Source of the DNA: Thuidium tamariscinum
Lineage: Eukaryota; Streptophyta; Bryopsida; Hypnales; Thuidiaceae
Direction: 5' to 3'
Assembly: GCA_947034885.2 (NCBI GenBank)
Contig: OX344758.2
Coordinates: 14,473,067-14,537,066 of the forward strand
Length of the DNA stretch: 64,000 nt
Part shown: positions 21,463 through 32,625 of the stretch, one piece after another
Position numbering within the stretch: the first letter of the stretch is position 1
Layout of the letters: each line of letters opens with the position of its first letter
Position numbers and translations under genes: made by a program
Notes under the pieces: generated by a model
The model's input: only the letters and a program-made list of their open reading frames with translations
The model's database searches: none
What the model was told of the DNA's origin: nothing

Positions 21463-24280
21463 AAACGAAGAGGAAGGCCTCGTGGAACACATGGAGGTTC
21501 CTACCGGGAGAGGTCGGGGTCGTGGGAGGCCGAAGCTGAGTTCGAAAAGGAAGGGACGTGGAGATGAAGGCAACACAACGGCTGTGACACCGCTAGGATG
21601 GGTGAAGCCGAATTTGTACATGGCAAATCGTCATTCCCCTCCGACTCTCAGGGCTTGTACACAGAGAGGAAGGGTGGTTCGGAATCTCTTACTAGCGGTG
21701 AATTCAGCATCACTAGCCCATGGGGCTGATCACTTGGTACCACTTGATGGACATGACGGTAGTGATCATGTCCAACACAGAAGTGTTCATTGGCATCAAA
21801 GTGAACTGCATGTGAATGCAATGACCCAACGGGATTGTAAGGAGGCTCCACCTCGAACTCCATGCAGCAAAGGGAAGAGACCAGTCACCACTGATGATTC
21901 GGGTGGCTGGTACACGTCTTGCAAGAGCGAGGACTGCCGCACCCATGAGTATGGATCAGTCCAGGGACTTGACGATTTCATGGAGATGGGGGAAGGTTCG
22001 AAGAAGTTTGTGCTTGTTTCACCGGGAGTTCTTGGACTCAGTCCAACATCTAATGGCGGAAGACCAATGCGTGGAGAGGTCACTCGTGAATTCATCCATG
22101 CTGTCACGGGTGATGAAACGCTCCTAGTAGACTTCGAATCTGTGATTGGAATGCGGGCAGTGGCCAAAAAATATTGTTTCAAGGAAGGGGTACAAACAGA
22201 TGTGAATACTCAAGCGGCGCACATGACATCATGTTCTCTTCATGTGCCTTCTCCGGGACATGGAACGACTCGACAAAACTTACTACAACAGTTTGAAGGA
22301 GCAGAGGACACGGAAGGGGGACTCACTCCATTTTTGGTGGCCGGAGATTTAGAGCTGCCTCCCTTGCCAAACTCTTCGCAGTTTGAAGGAGCAGAGGACA
22401 TAGAAGGGGGAATCACTCCATTTTTGGTGGCCGGAGATTTGGAGCTCCCTCCCTTGCCAAACTCTTCGCAGTTGTCGACGGGTGCGGACTCTCCTGTTGT
22501 TTTCGTGACATGTCCTGATTATTTGCGACCAAGCAGCGCGAGTTCCAGCGACGATTCTCCAAATGATGACAAAGAAGATGACCTGGAGTGGGATGCCACG
22601 TACGCTGACTTTGCGGGAGACTCAGATGAAGCGAACTCCAACTGGGAGCTTGAAGAACTCGACGTCATTCATGAGGTAGGTCCTGTCGAAGATATACCCA
22701 TTCAGGATTTCGACTTTGAGTGTAGATATGCAGATGGAACTTGGGATTCGCTTGAAACGACGTTACTTGGAGATAGAAAAACTTTTTTAGGACCCAAACC
22801 CGGCCCTACTCGAAGGCAGACTAGGCGAGAAGTTGCAGAGCATGAATTCTTTGAAATCTTCTGGCCTGAGTCAGATTTAGCGAGAGTTTGTGAAGAAACT
22901 AATAAGTACGCTATGCAAGAGAGTTTAGAGAAACCTGGTACTTTGAATGGTCGGGGTAGGTGGGTTCCACTTTCTGTTTCAGAACTAAGGGCATGGCTCG
23001 GGGTATGCATCTTCATGGGGCTGAAGCAGCAACCCACAATTCGATCTTATTGGTCCAGAAGAGGATTTTATGGGTGCCCTATAGTAAAGAACGTCATGCG
23101 CCGTCCTAGGTTTGAACAGATTTTGTCGTGCATACACTTAGTAGACAATGAGTCATTAGTGCGTGAGAAAACAGCCGTAGGGTATGATAAGTTGGGAAAA
23201 TGCAGATGGCTGATTAACAATTTCGTTCGTAGAGCAAAAGTAGTATACAATTGCGACCAGCATTTAGCATGCGATGAAATCATGGTTCCGTACAGGGGTC
23301 GTAGGTGTGAGATAAAACAATACATGAAGAATAAGCCTGTAAAGTATGGCATCAAAGTGTGGTGTTGTACAAGCAGCAAGTCCAGATACGTTTACAATTT
23401 GATAGTATATGAAGGTAGGAAAAATAAGAAGTCTGAAAAGAACCTGGGCACAAAAGTCATTCTAGAATTGATAGAAGATCTCACTCATCTCCGCCATGTA
23501 GTTGTCACGGATCGTTTTTTTAGCTCTCCTGGTTTGGCAGATGAGCTTATGTCTTTAAGGACTTGGTTCACTGGCACAGTGATGCATAATCGAGTGGGAA
23601 TGCCCAAGCACTTAGCACAGTATGCTCAAGCTGAGTTGCCACGGGGTACGTTAGTGGTTGCAATGCACCGATCCCAACGTATGGCGGCTTGTGTGTGGTT
23701 TGACGGATGTCCAGTATACCTCTTGAGCACGTCATCAGATCCCATGGCGACTGGTTGCACTTGCTTGCGTTGGGTAGGAGGTGAACAGTTGCCCTATCCT
23801 ACTTCACCAATGCAACTGGAATATCAAGACATGATGTGTGGAGTAGATATAGTGGACCAATGTAGGGTTGAGTATACGGCACAGATAATGTCACACAAAT
23901 GGTGGCATCGCCTCCTTTTTTTTATTTTGGACACATCTTTGGGTAATGCTTATGTCTTGTACAAGGCTCATCGGTCATGTGTCAGAAGTAGAGAGTTGCG
24001 GAAGAAGCTCATATCCAGAGCTGAATTTCACTATATGATTGCCGCATGGTTGACTGCGCCATCATTCAGACTAGGGCGCACTGGAGGACGATTCAATTTA
24101 CAGGGTTATGGCATCCACGAGAGTTTGTCTGCGGGATCTCGACGAAGGAAGTGCAGGTTATGTGGGCGAAAACAGAATTGTTACTGCCCCAGTTGTGCAG
24201 GAGCTTTTCTTTGTATTGGAACGTGCTATCACAGAGTTCATACCGAGGCAAAATGTGCAGCAAAGATTTGGTTGCGTTGA
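21077..24280 (+). CDS. piggyBac transposase (DDE_Tnp_1_7 type), 1067 residues
   Basis: The frame runs from the ATG at 21077 (MSQQLNLKEAG) to the stop ending at 24280. The catalytic core begins near residue 590 (FEIFWPESDLARVCEE). Its three acidic residues align with the known DDD triad: D733 in CDEIMVPYRG, D812 in VVVTDRFFSSPG and D924 in MMCGVDIVDQ. The CGVDIVDQ block and the KWWHRLLFF segment are typical. Residues 1026-1067 are a cysteine-rich C-terminus (CRLCGRKQNC, CPSC, CIGTCYHRVH) like the DNA-end-binding domain of piggyBac. The N-terminal half is unusually long for the family (usual total about 550-650). It carries basic clusters, an AT-hook-like GRGRGRPK near residue 145, an acidic stretch and a 30-residue tandem repeat. 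The frame stays open upstream of 21077 but without an ATG. Confidence 0.94.
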   Translation: MSQQLNLKEAGRLAARARLVLRSPTTKRRVKRRVQRAANKLTGHISEGITDTHRSPEAAERSDGTHNQPPRTVTSPLGEQAVQDEPQLDPAKKKKSPRKRTAKGRGKLMLNPVGRSSQTLCLLGAPPIENEEEGLVEHMEVPTGRGRGRGRPKLSSKRKGRGDEGNTTAVTPLGWVKPNLYMANRHSPPTLRACTQRGRVVRNLLLAVNSASLAHGADHLVPLDGHDGSDHVQHRSVHWHQSELHVNAMTQRDCKEAPPRTPCSKGKRPVTTDDSGGWYTSCKSEDCRTHEYGSVQGLDDFMEMGEGSKKFVLVSPGVLGLSPTSNGGRPMRGEVTREFIHAVTGDETLLVDFESVIGMRAVAKKYCFKEGVQTDVNTQAAHMTSCSLHVPSPGHGTTRQNLLQQFEGAEDTEGGLTPFLVAGDLELPPLPNSSQFEGAEDIEGGITPFLVAGDLELPPLPNSSQLSTGADSPVVFVTCPDYLRPSSASSSDDSPNDDKEDDLEWDATYADFAGDSDEANSNWELEELDVIHEVGPVEDIPIQDFDFECRYADGTWDSLETTLLGDRKTFLGPKPGPTRRQTRREVAEHEFFEIFWPESDLARVCEETNKYAMQESLEKPGTLNGRGRWVPLSVSELRAWLGVCIFMGLKQQPTIRSYWSRRGFYGCPIVKNVMRRPRFEQILSCIHLVDNESLVREKTAVGYDKLGKCRWLINNFVRRAKVVYNCDQHLACDEIMVPYRGRRCEIKQYMKNKPVKYGIKVWCCTSSKSRYVYNLIVYEGRKNKKSEKNLGTKVILELIEDLTHLRHVVVTDRFFSSPGLADELMSLRTWFTGTVMHNRVGMPKHLAQYAQAELPRGTLVVAMHRSQRMAACVWFDGCPVYLLSTSSDPMATGCTCLRWVGGEQLPYPTSPMQLEYQDMMCGVDIVDQCRVEYTAQIMSHKWWHRLLFFILDTSLGNAYVLYKAHRSCVRSRELRKKLISRAEFHYMIAAWLTAPSFRLGRTGGRFNLQGYGIHESLSAGSRRRKCRLCGRKQNCYCPSCAGAFLCIGTCYHRVHTEAKCAAKIWLR
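22289..22468 (+). repeat. In-frame 90-bp tandem duplication in the transposase
   Basis: Two 90-bp units (22289-22378, 22379-22468) differ at only a few bases and encode residues 405-434 and 435-464 (FEGAEDTEGG and FEGAEDIEGG starts, both ending PLPNSS). They lie in the acidic linker before the catalytic core, so length change there is probably tolerated. Near-identity means recent duplication. Confidence 0.95.
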
Positions 24281-25475
24281 AGCCACCGAGCATCTCATGA
24301 CTGGCCGTTTGCATGTGCAGAAAAGGGCGTGGCCTTCTGTCCCTCCACGTTGCAAGAGCGGACCTTCGTCAATTTTAGATAATGCTCCAGAGTCAGCGAG
24401 TGCTTCGACCTTGGACGGGTACTTCAGCTCAGAGGTAGTATCGTATTTAGCTTGGCTAGCGTCAGAGTAGGTTTTTTTTTGTCGCCTCGTGGTAGGCTCT
24501 TTATCGCGGCAGCTTCGACTTCGTGGTCTTTGTGTGCCTCACGTTGCTTTTTCTTCAGCAATCTATACTAAATATGTAGAAGTGAGCAACATTTTGTAGG
24601 GCAAATTTTGTATGTAAGTGTGCACTTTTTTGTACGTGCTCATGAATTATATAAACGAATTGTTCGGTTATCGATTTTGCACACACTTCCTGTGATAGTT
24701 GAAAATGTCACAGCAGTGGGACTTCCTAACCGCTTCGTACTTCATGTGGTTGAAGCATTGGCTCGTCCGCTGGCTATGAGTACCGCACAGCGGACGCCGT
24801 CGGCATTCGGCTCTTCGTCATCAAGTTCCCGCGTGTACTCCTTCTGAAAGCGTGGCTGACGTAGCTAGTTCCCGCCGAATGCACCCGATCGTTCACCGGG
24901 TGTGGTTTGAGTATGTGGTGATGAAGTAATCGAAGTGGTCTCCCTGAAGATCCAGCCATTGAAAAGGCTCCAAAATTTTGCAGGCTACGCAGTGCCTTGT
25001 CAGGATGGCTTTGACCGTTCAGATCAACGCGATTCCCCGTGTATATTTTTCCACTAATTTATGACTGAAATAGTCTTCACTGAATAGTGTTCGACCTACC
25101 TCAGTAAAATATGTCGAGTTTTGCAGGTGTTTGAACATGTTGTGGATTTTTCACTTGGAGATGGTTGGGTATGTGGTTAGGTGTAATTTCTTAGTGTAGG
25201 TCACCCTGAGATTCGCAAAACTGCTTGCCATGGGAGGTGGTCGAAGCAAAAAGGAAGCTGTTTACAGGCGGTGTTTTGTGAGTACGGACTGCCTCATTTG
25301 ATGCTACAGAATACTAAAAAAAGCAAAATGAGTGGTCCAAAATTTTTCATATCATTTCTGAACTGTGGTCCTCAAACTTTGTACGGATGGATTCATTTCA
25401 AAAGTAACAGATTTGCCTCAAGAAAATTTTGAAAATGAAGACCTATACGAGTGACCCTCACAGTAAAAAAATTGC
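24281..25475 (+). other. 3' noncoding part of the piggyBac element
   Basis: This holds sequence between the transposase stop and the right terminal repeat. Composition falls from near-balanced to AT-rich towards the end. No further convincing coding frame is seen, although one short frame remains open to 24470. Confidence 0.6.
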
Positions 25476-25489
25476 ATGTCACTTTGGGG
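25476..25489 (-). repeat. piggyBac right terminal inverted repeat
   Basis: ATGTCACTTTGGGG is followed by TTAA at 25490-25493 and is the perfect inverted complement of the left end at 20002-20015. Confidence 0.97.
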
Positions 25490-25493
25490 TTAA

Positions 25494-25850
25494 GCATAAC
25501 TTGTATGCAATGATGGATCAAGAATTGGAGTTTGTAAAAAGTATAGGACGAAATTCCTTCAAGCATCCAAACTTGATTTGACAGAGTTTGGTGTTTAATT
25601 GGTATTCTTTGATAAACCTTCCTTTGACACCCCTTCAACAAATTAGGGTCTACTTTCCAATTAATTCTATCAAGAGTCAATGTGAAAGTGACTGTAATGA
25701 AGACTAAGAGTCAAAGTTTGAGGAAAAAACAAAAGACAAAACTCCTTGCAGCACTAGAGTTAATTGTAAAGTATGTGCAATGAAAGGACCTAAAGCTATA
25801 GATTGGGAAAAACACATGACAAAACTCCTTGAAGCACCAAAATTGAAAGC
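25494..25850. repeat. Diverged short repeat flanking the piggyBac insertion
   Basis: A GACAAAATTCCTTGAAGCACC-like motif recurs at about 19969 (left of the element), 25547, 25735 and 25819. With the transposon removed, spacings are about 86, 188 and 84 bp. The element therefore landed in a degenerate tandem array with a unit of roughly 85-94 bp. Confidence 0.55.
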
Positions 25851-27780
25851 CAAAGGAATTTGGGGTTGCATTTCTTTTTTACTATTCTCACTTGTACCTC
25901 CTTCCGACATCCCTTTTTCAAACTAAGGTTTCCTTTAATGTTAACTCTACCAACCCAAACTTTATCTCATGAGGTTTGGTGGAAGTTGAAGTTGTATTTC
26001 TTTTCTACTATTCTTAGTTTAACCTTATTTAATCCTTGAAGAATTGACTAGTAGTCGTGGAAATCATGCATTTTGTTACCATGTAACATTATATGCTTTG
26101 AATAAGCCAAATATACTTATTAGAAGTCAAAATACTGTAGAACATCTCCCCTTTCCACCTCAAATACCAAGGATGAATAGTTGTAGTTTTGTCTTACCAC
26201 AAAAGATTCTTTATCATTCATTGGATACAAAACATCCACCATGGCGTTTAAGGGTTTAGACACGACCTTTAGAACTACTAGTCCTCTATTATTATTAGTT
26301 TGATGATTCAAGTTTTTTAATGTAGATTTGATTCCTTTGAGATCTAAGGAATACATACGAATTCTGAATGGTAAGTAGACTTTTTGGAGGTTCCGTAAAA
26401 CTTTTTCACCCTGGGATTCTCCAATTAGGAGCTTGCTCTGTGAGTGATGTGATGAGATCGGATGCAAATTGCAAAGACATTCAATTGGTGACCAAAGGAT
26501 TTACTTGAAAATTTTAAAGAGTGGGTCTTTCTCGGTCCCCGCCAATGCACCTAGAACTAGTTTATGGAATCTAGTGTAACATGTTATCTCCACAAACAAA
26601 TATGTACCAATTTTCACTATCTTAAGAGTGAGTAGTATCAATAAAAAATAGAAAATAAAGAATTTTACATGTTGTGAAGGATGATTAAGGGACTTACTAC
26701 AACACATAATTAACTAAATAGATGTTAATTCCATTGTTGAAGAAGTTGCAAATCAAAGACTAGCAATCAAATTTTGTTGTATGTCAAAAAATTTGGCTAA
26801 AATGTCTTGATTAATCCTTGAAGGATCAAATTGCGTTTTTTTGGCAACATAGCAATTTTGGGCAGCTCATTATGAATGGATTTTTTTTCTTTGAATTTTT
26901 CATACAACATGTGTCTAAGGAGTATCTTTAAGGCTCAACAATTTTCAGAACTTTTGACTATATGGTTAAAAAGTTATGGCATGATATGTGATTTTGTTTG
27001 ATCTCTAGGTAGCCCGGGTAGATCGAAAAACTTTTTAAAAAAAACTTTAAAAAAAATAAAAATTTGAAATTGGTTTATTAGATTTTTGTCTGAGTGGAAG
27101 CTTTGAATCATTCCATTCTCATTGATGAGTCAAAAGTTATGAAGAGTTTTAGTTTGGGGTAGTTTGTCGGTAATTATAGAATCTTTGCTCTACAAAAAAG
27201 TTTGAAATTCTTTATTGAATTCAATTTTTAATATTTTTGAAAAAAAATTGAAACATTGGGTGAAGATAGTTTATTACAATATTACAACCATTGGGATTGG
27301 CATTTTAAATTTTCACAAATAAATTATTCACAATTTAGTATTTTGAAGCATTTTCTACTTCTTTCTACTTACTGTTTTTTTCTTATATGTTGTACAATTT
27401 CAAATGATTCAAAAAAAAGTTTGAGCATATAACCAACTTGCATTGAAGAATGAATCCAAAGAGTAACCACCATTTTGAACATTTTTTCATGCAAATGTGA
27501 CCTTGTGAAGTGCAACTGCCCAGGTTTTTGTAGGGTTAAAAAAATGATTTTTGTCAATTGAAATGTTAATATCTTGCAATCTACACATTGGAAATTTCTG
27601 AAATTTTTTCTACATCTTTTCAAACCATCTTACTACAAAATCCTACAATTACATGTGTCAAAAAATGTTTTTTTTCCTAAAATTTTGCATTTGTATTAGA
27701 AATTGCAGTTTGGAGTGTTTTTGGTGAAAATATAGTAAAAAACCTTTAGGGGTTAAAGGCCCTTTTTTACAAAGAACTAA
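25851..27780. other. AT-rich intergenic region with repeat fragments
   Basis: No gene is supported. About 26045-26180 is a one-armed relative of the fold-back at 8515-9165. The remainder shows only A/T runs and weak, random open frames. Confidence 0.55.
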
Positions 27781-28051
27781 GGTAGGTACACCCAAAAGCG
27801 CCACTTATTCATATTGAGCCTAGTTCTTGCTATTAATGAGTTCAAAATTTTATGTAGTCTTGTTGGCAAGTGAAAGCATGTTCCAACGCACCAAAGAACA
27901 CAAGATTTGGATACCATATGCAAAAGTTATTAACAGTCAAAGTCTGTTTCTGAAAGTGCCATCTACAGTCTCTGAACATGATTGATTTCGGAAATGTATG
28001 TACACTGTAGATGGCGCTTTTAGGAACAGGGCGCTTTTGGATGTACCCACC
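27781..28051. mobile_element. Miniature element, GGTAGGTACACCC family, copy b
   Basis: It is 271 bp with inverted ends GGTAGGTACACCCAAAAGCG and CGCTTTTGGATGTACCCACC, the same length as copy a at 9170-9440. It is immediately followed by a TTA-flanked element at 28055. Confidence 0.88.
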
Positions 28052-28054
28052 TTA

Positions 28055-28461
28055 GAGCATCTCCATGCTTGCTCTTCAAAGGGCTGCAAATTGATAATAT
28101 GGAGTGTTTGTCCTGTGAAACTGCCCTATGCCAGGCACTCCAAACCAAATATGTACCCAGCAAAAACTTCAAAGTAACAATGACACTCAACAATTGTATT
28201 TCTTCAACGTGGCTCACTACATCTTGATTTCCTCAATCTGGCACACTTTCAGAGAATTTTCAGCCATTGGGAGCTTGGAGGCCCAACACTTGGCTTGACA
28301 CCTTGCACCTGGCTTGATAAAGGTAGTTTTTGACTTGGGAGATGTGTTTAGTGAGTCAATTCAGAGTGTAGGCATGGGGCATGAAGCACTTTCACCAACC
28401 ATGAACCCATGTCAAAACTCATTTGACGCCCCTGTTTGAAGGCTCTGGCATGGGGATGCTC
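28055..28461. mobile_element. TTA-flanked miniature element (PIF/Harbinger-like)
   Basis: Inverted ends GAGCATCTCCATGC and GCATGGGGATGCTC enclose 407 bp. TTA occurs directly on both sides (28052-28054 and 28462-28464). A 3-bp TTA duplication is typical of PIF/Harbinger-derived miniature elements; the superfamily call is inference from that. Confidence 0.72.
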
Positions 28462-29752
28462 TTAGTAGTGTGAAGGTGTAAAAAAATTACTACAGTAGGA
28501 GCGTTGGTAAAGATTTTTTTTGGATTGCTGGTCCCCACCAGGCCACTGTCTTTGTAACCTTCCCCTGGCAATGAAATTCCGTATCATTTGTTTAAGAAAA
28601 AGAGCGGTGGTAATAAAGTTAAAATGGCTGCTGTGCTGTCGATAACTGTGGGTATTGAAGGTCAACGGGACACTGGTCAACCCTCACTCCCTGAACTTCC
28701 ACGAACTTACGAGGAAAGTTCCTGGAAATGAGGCATACCACGGGGAGTGTTTGAAAATTTTCTACTACATATGGTATTGTATCATTTCAAAAAAACTTTG
28801 TTTAAAGTAAAATGAAATTATCATTTTACATCTCACATTATTAACATTCAATTCTACCGCAATCCTAATGAAGCATACCAAATTTCAACCTTCGAAAATT
28901 GAAGTTGCATTTTTGGTGTTTTTAAAAGTTAATTCCTATGGTTTTACATAGTAATTTATTGAAACAATTGGTAATGATTTTCTTAAAATTTGATTGTGTA
29001 GGTATGTAGGAGACATCCTTGAGCACATCTTTTATAATAAATATCTCTATATTTTAAGTAAATTTTGGCAAAAAATTGTACCATCATGCCAAAGGTACAA
29101 AATTAGTATCAATGCAAGGTTCATATACCAAAATCTATTAAAATCTATTTTTTTTAGCAACAATGTTGTTCAACAAAAAATTTGAATTATTCAGTTCTGT
29201 ACCCGATTATACAGTATTTGTTGGTTGCCACCTTTAAAAACATAGAGTAGTCCTACAACAATACAATCAAGCAATACGGTAAAGCAAATGAATGGAAGAC
29301 ATTCCTCTAACAAAGAAGATCAATTGTTCAAAACCTTTAGAGGGCAACTATAGTAAATTTGTTGTGGGGTTGTTCTTCCGCAACATCTCTAGATAGTAGT
29401 GTGGAAAATAAGTAAGAGCGTAAGCAATGCAAATTGTAAATGATCACTATAACTAGACATTGACGGATGACAACAAAAATGTTGACTCAATGTAGCTGGC
29501 AAGAGGCTCAACAATTTGGAGGGCTTTGTACAATTTCTTCTCATATACAAGAGTTTCTTTTTACTTCTGGTGTGCCTTCAAAGTAAACTAGCAAAATCTT
29601 TGTAACAATCATGTAATCATGAATGTTGCAATCCCAAACCAATAAAAGAGCAAAATGAGCATGTTGAGTTTAGTAGTGCCTCAAAACAAGTCTCTTGTGA
29701 TAATTAGAAAATGAAAAGAGTCAAGTGCTTTAGCCCTTAAAAAGATGGGCTA

Positions 29753-30489
29753 GGGTGATTGCAAGAAACAATTGTCCTATTTTTTGTCCCCTTGACCTCT
29801 AACATGTAGTTATTTGTGCATAACTTTTGTATATTTTGTTCATTTGATTTGAAATTTGGCATGAAGGTGAAAACAAAAGTTTTAGATGTTGAGTAATTTT
29901 TTCAAGTTTTTAAAAATTATTTTACTATTTTTAACCTGCCCTCGATTGGGTGTCTACTTTGGCCATTTTGGAGGTTTTAGTCCTATTTTTTATCCAAAAA
30001 TCCGAATTTGAAGCCACAAATTGAACAAGTTGGAGGTATACTAACATTACAAGGATTGACAATGATTTTTTATGAAATTAGCAACATGTCTATTGCACAC
30101 ATGGGGTTAAAGTGACCTTCCTAGGTACAAAGGCTATGAAGAGAGAAAAAAATTTCTAGAAGAATTTTTTTATTGCAATATGAGCACAATCTTGTCTAAA
30201 AAAATGAGTTTTTTAAGATTTTTTTTTGAATTACTGAAAATGAAAAGGTTGACAGAACCCTTTTTTGCTATTTTTTGCTACTAGTGACCTCTATAGTACT
30301 TTGTAGTAGTCTACAGTACTATAAAGTACTAACAGATGGTCTAGATCTGCAGGTGCCTTGATCTAATGATTAAGATTTGTAGGCATAGTGCTGATGTGTA
30401 ATATTGGTAGTGTCGCACAATACAATGAATTCTGTGGCCAAAAACTATGTTTTTGAGACAAAAATGTGAAATGTTTCTTGCAATCACCT
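29753..30489. mobile_element. GGGTGATTGC-family nonautonomous element
   Basis: The left end GGGTGATTGCAAGAAACA and right end TGTTTCTTGCAATCACC-T are inverted repeats 737 bp apart. Flanking 4-mers are GCTA and ACTA. The interior (GTCCCCTTGACCTC, a CATAACTTTTG block, CTACTAGTGACCTC) matches the element at 46485-47214. There is no coding frame of note, so it must depend on a transposase made elsewhere. Confidence 0.85.
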
Positions 30490-31097
30490 ACTAATGACCT
30501 TTGAAATCATCCCTTTTGGCATTCAATGAATAATTGATTTAAAAAAATCTCAAAAGCACTAATTGGAAGCCAAACTATTACATAAAACCTCCCCTTTCCA
30601 TATAAGATTCCAAAGATGAACAATTATATTTTTGTCCTATTCAAAAGGATTTTTTGTCATTCTTCAACCTAAAAATGTTGTAGTGTTGTCCCAAGTGTTG
30701 TTTATAGATCAAGGATCCAAGTACCACTATGGGATTGAAATGCTTGCACCAAAAAGCACTTGAAGCACTAGCTATGATTCTTAATGTATACTCTTAGTCA
30801 AAAAATGATGTTTTTGAATTTGACTCTATGTTATGAAATGAATATTATCAAGTGCAATTTCTACTCAATTAGAGAATTTGGAAAATTCTTAAATTTCAAT
30901 CTTTTTAGCAGTATGAACTCTAAGGCCAATAACCATGGTGTGTGGATTTTCTAATTTTAGAGTGACATGATAGCTTTAGTTTATACCATGATGTTATGCA
31001 TTGCAATATACATCTATAATGTATATTTTAGATCTTTTGAGTATATATTTTATTTTATACAAATTTTCTTCATTTTTTCTTAAAAAAATTCAAAGTA

Positions 31098-31833
31098 GGG
31101 TGATTGGAAGAAAGGATTGTATTATTTGGCGTCACAATGGAAGTGACTTTCGTGCCATTGGTTATAACTATAGGGGCATTAAGCCAATTTATTTGAAATT
31201 TTTATTGAAGGTGGCCAACTTGATAGTAATGACATTCCTTATTTTACATTTTCCAAAAAATATTTTCCAATTAAGTTTTAATTTAGCTAATTTGTCACAC
31301 TTTGTGGTTTAGGTAAATTTAGTACTGTACTATTATTGAGTACCCAAAATTAATGACGTAGATTTGAAATTTACGTGATCTATTCCCACACTAGAGGCGT
31401 ATGTTTTCACCAAAAATGATTTAAAAAAAAAAATTATTTCATATCCTCTACATTGATGCAAATAGGGACCTTGTGCATGTAATTTTGAACATTGAAAATG
31501 ATTTCAAAATCATTCTTTTGGTGAAATTTCATCACCATCAATCCTTCCCAAATTTTCAATTTTTACTTATAAAAAAATTTCTTTTCATATTTTTTACAAA
31601 TTAAAATGCAAGAATACAAATTTTCAAGAGATTTTGCACTTTTCTAGTTCTTCTAGTTGGAGAGTTTTCCTAAACTTTTCCTCCTCAGGGTAGCTTTTTC
31701 TTAAAGGTGTATACATCAAACGTATTTTTCACATCTAAAAAAATTGTTTTTCTAGTTTTCTAGTACTCCCCAAAAAATTATGAGTACTATTCAAAACGAG
31801 AGACAAAATGGGAGGCCTTTCTTGCAATCACCC
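31098..31833. mobile_element. GGGTGATTGC-family nonautonomous element
   Basis: Ends GGGTGATTGGAAGAAAGG and CCTTTCTTGCAATCACCC enclose 736 bp. Flanking 4-mers are AGTA and ATTA. The interior belongs to a subtype that also contains the element inserted at 43225-43963 (GGCGTCACAATGG-like start). It is noncoding. Confidence 0.83.
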
Positions 31834-31870
31834 ATTACTTTGGAAATTTTATGACTTTTTGTTGATATAA

Positions 31871-32621
31871 GGGTGATTGGAAGAAACACTTGCCGATTTT
31901 GTTGCGTTTGGCTGATTTTTTTGGGAGTACTTTAAAATTAGAAAATTAATTTAAATTAAAAAAAATAAAAATAAACAGTGTATATACCTCTAAGATGAAG
32001 GTTTTCACTGAAGGAAATGGATAAAAAAATTCTCTAAGTAGGAGAACTTAAAAAGTGCCAAACCTTCAGAAAAAACATACCTTCATGTTTTAATTAGGGC
32101 ACGAATTAGGGAAAAATAGTAAAAATATATATTTTCAAAAAATAAAATGTGTACATTTGAAACAACTTTATGGAGATGGTCATTAAAAAAAACCCCACCA
32201 AAATAATACTTTATATGTTTCAAAATACAAGCAAAAGGGAGCTCACTTTGTAGACCTCCACACCTCACAAAATCAACTTTTTAAGAAAATCCTTCCTTAG
32301 AGAGCTAGAAGTCTACTAGAAGACCATCTCATCCAAATTTCATATTAAAATCATTAAGAAAAGGTATAGCCCAGTACTAAAAAACCCTAAACTACCAAGT
32401 GTGACATCCAATTGGGGTTTATTTTTGGATAGTAAATTATTTTTGGATAGTAAATTATTTTTGAAAATTATGAAAAAATTATAGAAGGCTTATGATAGTT
32501 ATGAGTACCTTTCCTACAAATCTTGAGTCAATCGGAGCTAAAACACAAAAGTTATGGCCAAAAAACAAATCAGAATGCAACTTGTGACACAAAATAGGAC
32601 AAGTGTTTCTTGCAATCACCC
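31871..32621. mobile_element. GGGTGATTGC-family nonautonomous element with ATAA duplication
   Basis: It is 751 bp, with the left end GGGTGATTGGAAGAAACAC and right end GTGTTTCTTGCAATCACCC. Exact 4-bp direct repeats ATAA lie at 31867-31870 and 32622-32625. Its interior is the same subtype as 37576-38297 and 62263-62987, including a GTTGCGTTTGGCTGATTTTT block near one end and a TTATGGCCAAAAAACA block near the other. Confidence 0.9.
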
Positions 32622-32625
32622 ATAA

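Larger units (their letters stand above)
20002..25489 (+). mobile_element. Complete piggyBac-superfamily transposon
   Basis: The 5488-bp element is flanked by TTAA on both sides (19998-20001 and 25490-25493), the hallmark piggyBac target duplication. It ends in perfect 14-bp inverted repeats, CCCCAAAGTGACAT. Inside are a 293-codon frame and a transposase frame with the three catalytic aspartates intact. The body, especially 20160-24900, is clearly richer in G+C than its AT-rich surroundings, which fits recent arrival. About 0.6 kb of leader and 1.2 kb of 3' sequence flank the coding part. Perfect end repeats and a long uninterrupted transposase suggest a young and possibly active copy. The superfamily call rests on TTAA, end structure and the DDD motifs and is strong. 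Confidence 0.96.

Noticed and set aside
31001..31312. 103-codon + strand frame
   Set aside because: It crosses the end of a GGGTGATTGC element and is not preserved in related copies.
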